DNA of 64,000 nucleotides from JBPEWY01 sp965224095 (GTDB lineage: Bacteria > Bacteroidota > Bacteroidia > Flavobacteriales > Flavobacteriaceae): NCBI GenBank assembly GCA_965224095.1, contig OZ245039.1:186001-250000 (forward strand), in the 5' to 3' direction. The notes beneath the pieces were generated by a model that had not been told where the DNA came from, searched no databases, and saw nothing but the letters and a program-made list of their open reading frames with translations. Shown in pieces: positions 17,674 through 25,160 of this stretch (position 1 is its first letter; every line of letters begins with the position of its first letter). Both the position numbers and the translations under genes were made by a program.

Positions 17674-18297
17674 CTAATATTTATTTCTTTTTCTTTTTCG
17701 TTCGTACTCCCAATCATCATCATCATCGTCGTCGTCGTTATAATAAGTACGATGGTTATGATTCATATTGCACTCGTAAGTGTCACAACTGCACCAGTTG
17801 TTTAATTGGTTTACACGACCGTTTGAACGTATAAGTTTACCGGCCGGATTGTATTTAACACGCATTCCACCAACCTGATTTACCAGACCCCGATGGTCAT
17901 AGCGAATAAAAATATCTCCGATACGTTTAATCTGACCATAACGGTTGTAATCTATATACGAACGACCAACACGTACTACGCGACCAAAATTGTCGTATGA
18001 GACTCTGGGTCTGATAACCCTTTGCGTTCGGTATTTCCCTCTGTACTTATTAACGGTTCTGTTTGCATGGGGATAACGCTTATAGTAATTCCCTGAGGAA
18101 ATTGCATTAAAATCCAATTCACCATTAGGAAAAACAAAGAACTCAACACCTCGTTCCACAAACTGTACGGGTTGTGCAAAACGATAGCGCGTTGATAACC
18201 CTTTTCTTTTTCCGTGATCATCATGAGCATGCTCTCCGGCAAAGGAAATAAGTCCGGTAAAAAGCATGGCTGTAACTAAAAATGTAATTCTTTTCAT
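17674..18297 (-). CDS. Secreted YD-like repeat protein with Asp8 tract (paralog B)
   Basis: A 207-residue exported protein of unknown function; the signal peptide ends near ISFA. The core (residues ~40-155) is homologous to paralog A: FVERGVEFFVFPNGELDF, then repeated units SYDNFGRVVRVG, DYNRYGQIKRIGD, RYDHRGLVNQVGG. The C-terminus has a short Cys segment (WCSCDTYEC), then eight consecutive Asp encoded by a trinucleotide run, then a basic end (RKRKRNKY). Its own sigma-54-type promoter lies upstream. The unit resembles, but is shorter than, classic YD/RHS repeats. Confidence 0.75.
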   Translation of the reverse strand: MKRITFLVTAMLFTGLISFAGEHAHDDHGKRKGLSTRYRFAQPVQFVERGVEFFVFPNGELDFNAISSGNYYKRYPHANRTVNKYRGKYRTQRVIRPRVSYDNFGRVVRVGRSYIDYNRYGQIKRIGDIFIRYDHRGLVNQVGGMRVKYNPAGKLIRSNGRVNQLNNWCSCDTYECNMNHNHRTYYNDDDDDDDDWEYERKRKRNKY

Positions 18298-18361
18298 AAC
18301 TGAAAAATTTTGGGTTATGCCTACTCTTTAGCTTTTCGGCAAACGCTATGCCTGTATAATT

Positions 18362-18378
18362 TCAAACAGCGTGCCAAA
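18362..18378 (-). promoter_or_regulatory. Sigma-54-type -24/-12 promoter for paralog B
   Basis: Minus strand TTTGGCACGCTGTTTGA fits TTGGCACG-N4-TTGA. Transcription start is expected near 18350, about 50 bases before the start codon at 18297. Confidence 0.75.
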
Positions 18379-18468
18379 AAACAAAACGAATTTTAACAAA
18401 TTGAAAATGAATATGTTATAGAAAAATAAAAAGTAAAAAGTACCGAGGCAATCTCAGAACAGCCGGAA

Positions 18469-21246
18469 TTACAGTTTTTGTTTAAGATAAAAACCGGTAA
18501 AAGAATTTTCGTTTTGTACAATTTCCTCAGGTGTACCTTCCGCAACCAGATTTCCTCCTAATTTACCCCCTTCCGGCCCCAGGTCTATAATATAATCGGC
18601 GCACTTAATAAGTTCCACATTATGTTCAATGACGATGATGGAATGTCCTTTGGCAATTAAGGCGTTAAAAGAAGTTAAGAGCTTTTGGATATCGTGAAAA
18701 TGAAGGCCCGTAGTAGGCTCGTCAAAAATAAACAGGGCTTTTTCTCTACTGGTTCCCTTTACGAGAAAAGAGGCGAGCTTAATACGCTGTGCTTCCCCGC
18801 CGGAAAGTGTGGAAGACGATTGCCCTAATGTTACATACCCCAGCCCCACATCTTGCAGAGGCTTGAGTTTTCCCATTATTTTTTGTTGTTGATGTGTTTC
18901 AAAAAAAGCAATGGCATTATCGATGGTCATTTTCAGAAGATCGTCTATATTTTTACCTTCAAAAGTTATTTCCAGCACTTCTTTTTTAAACCGCTTTCCC
19001 TTACAGGTTTCACATTCCAGGTGAACATCTGCCATGAATTGCATTTCTATAGTTACTTCTCCCTCACCTTTACAGGTTTCACAACGACCGCCATCTACAT
19101 TAAAAGAAAAATGTTTAGGCTTAAATCCGCGTATCTTGGAAAGTTGTTGATTGGCAAACAAAGTACGTATATCATCATACGCCTTTATATATGTTACCGG
19201 ATTAGAACGCGATGATCTGCCTATAGGGTTTTGATCGATAAATTCAACCGACTTGAGTTGATGGTATGTTCCTTTTAATGCGGTAAACTGACCTGCTTTT
19301 TCTCCATAGCCACCGAGCTCTTTAAGGATGGCGGGATAAAGAATTTTCCTTACCAGCGTACTTTTTCCGCTACCGGAAACTCCGGTAACTACCGTCAGCA
19401 TATTTAGAGGAAAAGTAACGTCAATATTTTTTAGGTTATTCTCTCGGGCGCCTATAATGGTAATGTGATTTTTACCGGTTCGCCGTTCGCGAGGTAGTGG
19501 TATTTGCATAACGCCACTGAGGTATTGTGCGGTCAGACTTTTTTTTGATAAGATATCTTTAAAATTACCGGTTGCCACTACTTTTCCTCCGTGAGTCCCT
19601 GCCTCCGGACCAATATCGATAATCTCATCGGCGGCTTTCATGATATCTTCATCGTGTTCAACAACGATTACCGTATTTCCCAGATCCCGCAATTGTTCGA
19701 GAACTTCAATTAGTTTTTCTGTGTCTTTCGGGTGCAGTCCGATACTGGGTTCATCCAGGATATACATAGACCCCACCAGACTGCTTCCCAGGGATGTGGC
19801 CAGATTAATTCGTTGCGATTCTCCCCCTGACAATGTGTTTGATTTCCGGTTAAGTGTAAGATAGTCCAGGCCTACATTTGATAAAAAGGAGAGTCGGTTG
19901 TGAATTTCTTTTAGTAAGCGCGCCGCAATTTTTTGGTGGTAGGGGGTAAGGTGTAATGATTTAAAAAACGAATAAAGATCGCGTAGAGGCATCTCCACAA
20001 GATCGGTTATGGTTTTCCCTCCAATCTTTATATAATTTGCCTCCGCTCTAAGGCGCTTCCCTCTACATGCAGAACATTTGGTTTTACCGCGATATCGGGA
20101 AAGCATCACCCGATTTTGAATTTTATAACTTTTTTCTTCTAACTCCTTAAAAAAATCATGAAGACCGGTAAAGTACTGGTTTCCGTCCCATACCAGTTGC
20201 TTTTGTGTTTCGGAAAGCTCAAACCAGGGTTTGTGTATTGGAAAATCAAACTTATAGGCATGATTTACCAGTTGATCGCGATACCAGCTCATGCTTTCCC
20301 CTCTCCAGGGAAATACCGCATTTTCATAAATTGAAAGAGCCGTGTTCTGAATTACCAGGTCCTCGTCAATCCCGATTACATCGCCATAGCCTTCACATTG
20401 AGGGCAGGCCCCATAGGGATTGTTAAAACTAAACAGATGCACATTAGGTTCAGGAAATTGAATGCCGTCTAATTCGAATTTATTATTGAATAAAGTAGTT
20501 TCTCCTGTATTTAGATCTTCCACAATGCAATTACCCTTACCTTCAAAAAAGGCAGTATCAACGGCATCGGCAAGACGGTTTTTAAAATCCTGATCTCTTT
20601 TTACTACGATACGATCTACCACCAGGTGAAAATCGTGATCTATTTCATGGTCGATAGATTCAATACGAACCACCTGGTTTTTATATTTGATTCTGGCATA
20701 ACCCTGCTGTGCCAGAATTTTAATAGTTTGCAGAGAGCTGCGTTCTTCCGGAATATGGATGGGTGCTAACAACAGAAGCTTGCTTCCTTCCTCAAAGGTA
20801 TCCACATAATTGGTTACATCGGTAACGGTGTGTTTTTTTACCTCCTTACCGGAAATAGGAGAATAGGTTATTCCAATTCTGGCAAAAAGAAGTTTAAGAT
20901 AATCGTAAATTTCCGTGGTAGTTCCTACCGTCGATCTCGGGTTTGTTGAATTCACTTTTTGCTCGATGGCAATGGCCGGAGCAATTCCTTTTATATAATC
21001 TACTTTGGGCTTATCCAACCGGCCTAAAAACTGTCGTGCATAGGAAGACAAACTTTCAACATACCTGCGTTGCCCTTCTGCATAGAGTGTATCAAAAGCC
21101 AGACTGGATTTTCCGGAACCCGAAAGCCCGGTGATTACTACCAGTTTGTTCCTGGAAATGGCAACATCAATATTTTTAAGGTTATGTAATTTTGCCCCTT
21201 TAATCAGAATGTGTTTTTTGGGGTCAAGAAGTTCTAAATTTGTCAT
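18469..21246 (-). CDS. uvrA: Excinuclease ABC subunit A
   Basis: A 925-residue DNA-damage sensor of nucleotide excision repair; a dimer with UvrB scans DNA. Two ABC ATPase modules are present: Walker A GLSGSGKSS near the N-terminus and GVSGSGKST in the second half, with signatures LSGGESQRIN and LSGGEAQRIK. Cys pairs CPQC, CSAC and two CETC form the zinc modules. Length is normal for Bacteroidota. The start at 21246 fits the usual N-terminal segment KHILIKGAKLHNLKNID. Monocistronic, with a -7-type box 18 bases upstream. Confidence 0.97.
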   Translation of the reverse strand: MTNLELLDPKKHILIKGAKLHNLKNIDVAISRNKLVVITGLSGSGKSSLAFDTLYAEGQRRYVESLSSYARQFLGRLDKPKVDYIKGIAPAIAIEQKVNSTNPRSTVGTTTEIYDYLKLLFARIGITYSPISGKEVKKHTVTDVTNYVDTFEEGSKLLLLAPIHIPEERSSLQTIKILAQQGYARIKYKNQVVRIESIDHEIDHDFHLVVDRIVVKRDQDFKNRLADAVDTAFFEGKGNCIVEDLNTGETTLFNNKFELDGIQFPEPNVHLFSFNNPYGACPQCEGYGDVIGIDEDLVIQNTALSIYENAVFPWRGESMSWYRDQLVNHAYKFDFPIHKPWFELSETQKQLVWDGNQYFTGLHDFFKELEEKSYKIQNRVMLSRYRGKTKCSACRGKRLRAEANYIKIGGKTITDLVEMPLRDLYSFFKSLHLTPYHQKIAARLLKEIHNRLSFLSNVGLDYLTLNRKSNTLSGGESQRINLATSLGSSLVGSMYILDEPSIGLHPKDTEKLIEVLEQLRDLGNTVIVVEHDEDIMKAADEIIDIGPEAGTHGGKVVATGNFKDILSKKSLTAQYLSGVMQIPLPRERRTGKNHITIIGARENNLKNIDVTFPLNMLTVVTGVSGSGKSTLVRKILYPAILKELGGYGEKAGQFTALKGTYHQLKSVEFIDQNPIGRSSRSNPVTYIKAYDDIRTLFANQQLSKIRGFKPKHFSFNVDGGRCETCKGEGEVTIEMQFMADVHLECETCKGKRFKKEVLEITFEGKNIDDLLKMTIDNAIAFFETHQQQKIMGKLKPLQDVGLGYVTLGQSSSTLSGGEAQRIKLASFLVKGTSREKALFIFDEPTTGLHFHDIQKLLTSFNALIAKGHSIIVIEHNVELIKCADYIIDLGPEGGKLGGNLVAEGTPEEIVQNENSFTGFYLKQKL

Positions 21247-21263
21247 AATAAGGCCGCAAACCG

Positions 21264-21271
21264 CAAAGATA
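21264..21271 (-). promoter_or_regulatory. -7 box (TATCTTTG on minus strand) for uvrA
   Basis: Matches TAnnTTTG, 17 bases before the uvrA start codon. No clear -33 element and no recognised LexA-type operator. Confidence 0.45.
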
Positions 21272-21363
21272 TAATTTAAAATACGTTTTACATATTAAAT
21301 CAAGACTTTGACTATCAAGAATATGTACTTTGACCACATTTAATCGAAAAAAGGGAAGGGATA

Positions 21364-21396
21364 TTTGTATGGATGAAATGAATTTTGTTATATTTG
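21364..21396 (+). promoter_or_regulatory. Complete Bacteroidota-type promoter for the ECF sigma gene
   Basis: TTTG (21364-21367), 21 bases, then TATATTTG (21389-21396). Both elements match the -33 TTTG / -7 TAnnTTTG consensus at proper spacing. Transcription would start near 21403, giving a leader of about 115 bases. Confidence 0.7.
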
Positions 21397-21516
21397 AAAT
21401 CTAGTAACAAACTAAAATTGAAGCGCCTATAGCATAAAACTACTTTTTTTAAATCGACCAAATCATTTACGATTTTGTATAAATCGAGCCCAATTAACCT
21501 AAAAAAAAGTAGTGGT

Positions 21517-22098
21517 ATGAATCAATTTTTAGACGATTCCGTTCTGGTAAAAAGTTACATCAGAGGTGATGAAGGAGCCCTGGAGGTATTAATTAATCGT
21601 CACAATCAGCGAATTTACAGTTTTATTTATTCTAAAGTCCTCGATAAAGACACCGCAGAGGATATCTTTCAGGATACATTTATTAAAGTAATTAAAACCC
21701 TTAAAAAGGGATCTTATAGTGAAGAAGGTAAGTTTTTACCTTGGGTTATGAGAATCGCTCATAATCTGGTGATCGATCATTTCAGAAAAAATACCAGAAT
21801 GCCTAAGTTTGAGGGAAGCGATGATTTTAATATTTTTTCGGTGATAGGAGATCCCGGACTTAATGCTGAAAAGCAGATTATTAAAGATCAGGTAGAAAGT
21901 GATGTACGCAGGCTTATCGAAGAATTACCGGACGACCAGAAGCAGGTATTGGTAATGCGTGTTTATAGAGAGATGAGTTTTAAAGAAATCTCGGAGGCAA
22001 CCGGAGTAAGTATCAATACAGCATTGGGAAGAATGCGATATGCTCTGATTAACCTTCGAAAGGTTATTGATAAACACAATATTGTTTTAACGAATTAA
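21517..22098 (+). CDS. ECF-type RNA polymerase sigma factor
   Basis: A 193-residue sigma-70 family protein. Region 2 contains DIFQDTFIKVIKTL and FLPWVMRIAHNLVIDHFRK; region 4 contains LPDDQKQVLVMRVYREMSFKEISEATGVSINTALGRMRYAL. It directs RNA polymerase to a specific promoter set. I chose the ATG at 21517 because family members begin just before DDSVLVKSYIRGD; an in-frame ATG at 21475 would add 14 poorly matching residues. No anti-sigma factor follows; instead a 47-residue gene lies 85 bases downstream. Confidence 0.88.
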   Translation: MNQFLDDSVLVKSYIRGDEGALEVLINRHNQRIYSFIYSKVLDKDTAEDIFQDTFIKVIKTLKKGSYSEEGKFLPWVMRIAHNLVIDHFRKNTRMPKFEGSDDFNIFSVIGDPGLNAEKQIIKDQVESDVRRLIEELPDDQKQVLVMRVYREMSFKEISEATGVSINTALGRMRYALINLRKVIDKHNIVLTN

Positions 22099-22107
22099 AG
22101 ACAGGAT

Positions 22108-22141
22108 TACAATAAAGTAAAAAATACAATAAAGTAAAAAA
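22108..22141 (+). repeat. Two perfect tandem copies of a 17-bp unit
   Basis: TACAATAAAGTAAAAAA occurs at 22108-22124 and again at 22125-22141, between the sigma factor stop codon and a hairpin that precedes the 47-residue gene. Confidence 0.85.
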
Positions 22142-22180
22142 CTTGCCGTTATTAACTAAAGAACTATATAAAACGGCAAG
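22142..22180 (+). promoter_or_regulatory. Hairpin directly before the 47-residue gene
   Basis: CTTGCCGTT (22142-22150) and AACGGCAAG (22172-22180) form a perfect 9-bp stem with a 21-base loop, ending three bases before the ATG. It has no T tract after it, so translational control, RNA processing or a protein-binding site is likelier than termination. Confidence 0.55.
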
Positions 22181-22183
22181 ATT

Positions 22184-22327
22184 ATGGCAAAACTTTACAC
22201 TAGTAATTCTTCTGAAACTTTTAATGTGTCCCCAAGTAAAGAAACAATTCAGTTTATACTGAATTACTCTAAAGCTTTAAGTGTTATTAAGTACAAAGAA
22301 CTTAAGTTTGAATCCATTTTAAACTAA
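22184..22327 (+). CDS. 47-residue protein downstream of the ECF sigma factor
   Basis: An ATG-to-TAA frame of 47 codons (MAKLYTSNSSETFNVSP, then KETIQFILNYSKALSVI and KYKELKFESILN). It has a short N-terminal beta/loop part and an amphipathic helix, no signal peptide, and ends right before a strong terminator. I think similar small proteins follow this sigma factor in other flavobacteria, but that is memory, not a search. Function unknown; a sigma-factor partner is one possibility. Confidence 0.7.
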   Translation: MAKLYTSNSSETFNVSPSKETIQFILNYSKALSVIKYKELKFESILN

Positions 22328-22333
22328 ACTCTA

Positions 22334-22370
22334 TCAAAAAACCCGTTTTATCGGGTTTTTTGATTTTTTA
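22334..22370. terminator. Bidirectional terminator, 12-bp perfect stem
   Basis: Stem 22334-22345 with 22352-22363 (TCAAAAAACCCG / CGGGTTTTTTGA), loop of six, then a T run. It ends the sigma factor/small protein unit and overlaps the stop codon of the converging nth gene (22348-22350). Confidence 0.9.
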
Positions 22371-23010
22371 CATAGTCGTTTAATACGGATTTTCTACCAA
22401 TAGTTTGTGTAATTATATCTTTTTCGAGATTCCAGCCGCGAGCCGGAGAATACTGACGTCCGTAGTAAATAATCTGTAAGTGTAGCTTATTCCAACGGTC
22501 TTTAGGAAATAAGCGCTTGGCGTCTTTTTCGGTTTGCACAACACTTTTACCATTCGAGAGTCCCCAGCGATACATAAGCCTGTGGATGTGTGTGTCTACG
22601 GGAAAAGCCGGAATACCAAACGCCTGCGACATTACCACACTGGCAGTTTTGTGTCCCACAGCCGGAAGTGCTTCTAAAGCCTCAAAACTTACAGGCACCT
22701 TCCCATCATATTTATTAATCAGAATATGAGAAAGCTCGTATATACCTTTAGACTTCATCGGAGATAAACCTACGGGTTTAATAATTTCCCGGATTTCCTC
22801 TTGAGAGAGTTGTATCATTTTATGAGGTGTATCGGCTTTTTCAAACAGAATGGGTGTTATGATATTCACCCGGGCATCGGTACTTTGAGCAGATAACAAT
22901 ACGGCAATAAGCAGGGTGTATGGATCTTTATGGGCTAATGGAATGGGTACTTCCGGATATATTTCGTTTAATGTTCGCATTACAAACAATGCTTTTTCGG
23001 CTTTGGTCAT
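22348..23010 (-). CDS. nth: Endonuclease III (DNA glycosylase/AP lyase) without iron-sulfur cluster
   Basis: A 220-residue base-excision repair enzyme that removes oxidised pyrimidines and cuts the AP site. The helix-hairpin-helix LPAVGHKTA carries the catalytic Lys121, and FPVDTHIHR carries Asp139, matching Lys120/Asp138 of E. coli Nth. The four-Cys C-terminal loop that normally binds [4Fe-4S] is missing: the region after YYGRQYSPARGW contains no Cys, and I see none in the whole protein. It looks intact, so this seems a cluster-less subtype. Confidence 0.92.
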   Translation of the reverse strand: MTKAEKALFVMRTLNEIYPEVPIPLAHKDPYTLLIAVLLSAQSTDARVNIITPILFEKADTPHKMIQLSQEEIREIIKPVGLSPMKSKGIYELSHILINKYDGKVPVSFEALEALPAVGHKTASVVMSQAFGIPAFPVDTHIHRLMYRWGLSNGKSVVQTEKDAKRLFPKDRWNKLHLQIIYYGRQYSPARGWNLEKDIITQTIGRKSVLNDYVKNQKTR

Positions 23011-23026
23011 TTATATGTATTTTTAA

Positions 23027-23034
23027 CAAAAATA
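23027..23034 (-). promoter_or_regulatory. -7 box (TATTTTTG on minus strand) for nth
   Basis: Matches TAnnTTTG, 16 bases upstream of the nth start codon, in the short gap shared with the divergent peroxiredoxin gene. Confidence 0.4.
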
Positions 23035-23064
23035 TAGAACTCAAATTTAAACCATAAAATACTT

Positions 23065-23520
23065 ATGAAAACATTAGGAGTTGGAGATAGTGTTCCGGAA
23101 TTTCAGGTGCTGGACGATCAGGGAAATGAAGTTTCTCTTTCAGATTTTAAAGGTAAAAAAACGGTTGTGTTTTTCTATCCAAGAGCCAATACCCCCGGAT
23201 GTACGGAAGAAGGGTGTAACCTTCGGGATCATTATAAGGAGCTACAGGAAGCGGGATATACCTTATATGGTGTAAGCGCGGATACACAGCGAAAACAATC
23301 TAATTTCAGAAAAAAATTCAGTTTTCCCTTTCCGCTTTTAGCTGATGTAGATCGCAGTATTATAGATGCTTTTGGAGTTTGGGGACCGAAGAAGTTTATG
23401 GGACGGATCTTTGATGGAATTCACCGAAAAACCTTTGTACTTAATGAAGCGGCCACCGTAACCCATGTAATCGATAAAGTAAAGACCAAAAATCACGCGG
23501 CTCAGATTCTGGAATTATAA
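23065..23520 (+). CDS. bcp: Thioredoxin-dependent peroxiredoxin (PrxQ/BCP type)
   Basis: A 151-residue cytoplasmic peroxidase reducing hydrogen and organic peroxides. Peroxidatic Cys46 sits in PRANTPGCTEEGC and resolving Cys51 five residues later, the PrxQ/BCP arrangement. FFYPRANTPGC and the downstream FPFPLLADVD are family hallmarks. Divergent from nth with a 54-base gap. Confidence 0.94.
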   Translation: MKTLGVGDSVPEFQVLDDQGNEVSLSDFKGKKTVVFFYPRANTPGCTEEGCNLRDHYKELQEAGYTLYGVSADTQRKQSNFRKKFSFPFPLLADVDRSIIDAFGVWGPKKFMGRIFDGIHRKTFVLNEAATVTHVIDKVKTKNHAAQILEL

Positions 23521-23543
23521 GCCGTAAACAGGGAAAAGAATAA

Positions 23544-23583
23544 AAAAACGTCATTAAAACCTTTTAGGCTTAATGACGTTTTT
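23544..23583. terminator. Bidirectional terminator, 13-bp stem
   Basis: AAAAACGTCATTA (23544-23556) pairs perfectly with TAATGACGTTTTT (23571-23583), loop of 14. It separates the converging peroxiredoxin gene and the gene at 23617. Confidence 0.88.
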
Positions 23584-23616
23584 CACCGGAGTGTAAACAC
23601 CCGGTCAATTCATCGT

Positions 23617-25071
23617 TTATTTCTCCACTTTTTCCTCGGAGGCTACATAACCAAAAAGCTTTTTATTCTTAATAATCTCAGCCACACCCTTTGGCAACAT
23701 TGCTTCCCATCCTTCTTTGCCTTCGGCAATCATTTGCAATACCTCTCTTGAGAAAATATGAAGGATATCCTGATCAAAGTCAAAAATATCCACAACCTTT
23801 CCGTTATATTTAAAGAACTTGTACAATTCTTTCATACGAGGATGTACTTTCAAATTGTTACTGGTTGTCAATAAGCCTGTTTCCGGATTTTTCATGGGAT
23901 AGAGGTATACTTTAAGGTCTTTAAAGAACAGTTTACCGAAAGCTTCCAAAATACCACCGCTGATATGGCGGTAATATTTTTCATCGAATACCTCTATGAG
24001 GTTATTGACCCCCATGGTGAGCCCCATACGATTTTTAGTGTATCTTCCGAAATACTCTACTAACTTAAAGTATTCCTTGAAGTTCGAAATCATAACAGTC
24101 TGTCCCAAAGAACATAACAATTCAGCTCTATCCATAAAATCTTGTTCGTCAATCTCTCCTTCGGCTCTTAAATTGGATAGAGTAATCTCGAAGATTACTT
24201 CCGTATTATCTTCTTCAACACGATTTTCTCTGATAAAAATATCGTATGATTTCTGGAACATATCCAAGTTTACCATGGTTACAGGCCGGAAACTCCCACG
24301 TAAAGCGAGGATATTTTTTTTGTAAAGCAATGCAGCCGGTAAAATATTATTTCCGTCCGGGCCAAACATCACGGCTTCGGTCATATCATTTTTTACCAGT
24401 TGCAAGCTCATAAGCCGATTATCAACCTCTTGGAATCTGGGACCGGAGAAATTAATCATGTCTATCTCAATAGTATCTTTATCGATATGATCGTATAGAT
24501 ATTTCAGGAGTTTACGGGGTTTATTGTGTTTGTAGAAAGCCCCATAAATAAGATTTACCCCCACGGAACCCAGTGTTTCCTGTTGCAAACGCGCTTCGTT
24601 TTGGTGAAAACGAATATGGAGGATAATTTCGTTGTAATCTTCGTTAGGGTCTACCTGAAACCGAATACCTAACCAGCCATGCCCCTTATATTTTTTAGCA
24701 AAATCTATAGTGGCTACCGTATTGGCATAGGTAAAAAACAATTTATTAGGATGCTTTTCTCTCGAAATCCTTTCTTCCATCAAACGCGTTTCATGCGCCA
24801 GCATTTTTTTCAATCGAGCCTCCGTCACATATCTTCCGTCATCTTCCACACCATAAATGGCATCACTGAAATCCTTATCATAGGCACTCATAGCTTTGGC
24901 AATAGTTCCTGATGCTCCTCCGGATCTGAAAAAATGACGCACGGTTTCCTGTCCGGCGCCTATTTCGGCAAAGGTTCCATAAATATCTTCATTAAGGTTG
25001 ATTCTCAGTGCTTTCGCTTTAATGGAAGGGATGTTTTCAAACTCTTTGTCTCCCTTTAAGACAATGGCCAT
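23617..25071 (-). CDS. Conserved cytoplasmic protein of Bacteroidota, function unknown
   Basis: A 484-residue soluble protein starting MAIVLKGDKEFENIPSIK and containing LNEDIYGTFAEIGAGQETVRHFFR. It has no signal peptide and no barrel strands. Databases have, as I recall, labelled such proteins both 'TonB-dependent receptor' and 'nicotinate-nucleotide adenylyltransferase'; neither fits what is seen: I find no plug/barrel and no HxGH nucleotidyltransferase motif. An upstream ATG at 25098 would add nine residues; the family start is at MAIVLKG. A minus-strand -7-like box, TAACTTTG, lies at 25096-25103. Confidence 0.7.
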   Translation of the reverse strand: MAIVLKGDKEFENIPSIKAKALRINLNEDIYGTFAEIGAGQETVRHFFRSGGASGTIAKAMSAYDKDFSDAIYGVEDDGRYVTEARLKKMLAHETRLMEERISREKHPNKLFFTYANTVATIDFAKKYKGHGWLGIRFQVDPNEDYNEIILHIRFHQNEARLQQETLGSVGVNLIYGAFYKHNKPRKLLKYLYDHIDKDTIEIDMINFSGPRFQEVDNRLMSLQLVKNDMTEAVMFGPDGNNILPAALLYKKNILALRGSFRPVTMVNLDMFQKSYDIFIRENRVEEDNTEVIFEITLSNLRAEGEIDEQDFMDRAELLCSLGQTVMISNFKEYFKLVEYFGRYTKNRMGLTMGVNNLIEVFDEKYYRHISGGILEAFGKLFFKDLKVYLYPMKNPETGLLTTSNNLKVHPRMKELYKFFKYNGKVVDIFDFDQDILHIFSREVLQMIAEGKEGWEAMLPKGVAEIIKNKKLFGYVASEEKVEK

Positions 25072-25137
25072 AGTAGTATTATTTTGTAATTGTAACAAAG
25101 TTAAAAAGAATCGCCCACCTATTGTTGAAATAAATGA

Positions 25138-25145
25138 TAAATTTG
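25138..25145 (+). promoter_or_regulatory. -7 box (TAAATTTG) just before the MBL hydrolase gene
   Basis: Matches TAnnTTTG and ends 15 bases before the TTG start, implying a leader of only about ten bases. No -33 match. Confidence 0.4.
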
Positions 25146-25160
25146 ATAAAAAATTAGCGG

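Noticed and set aside
22142..22180. Hairpin as terminator of the sigma factor gene
   Set aside because: No T tract follows the stem, and a stronger terminator lies at 22334-22370 after the small gene.
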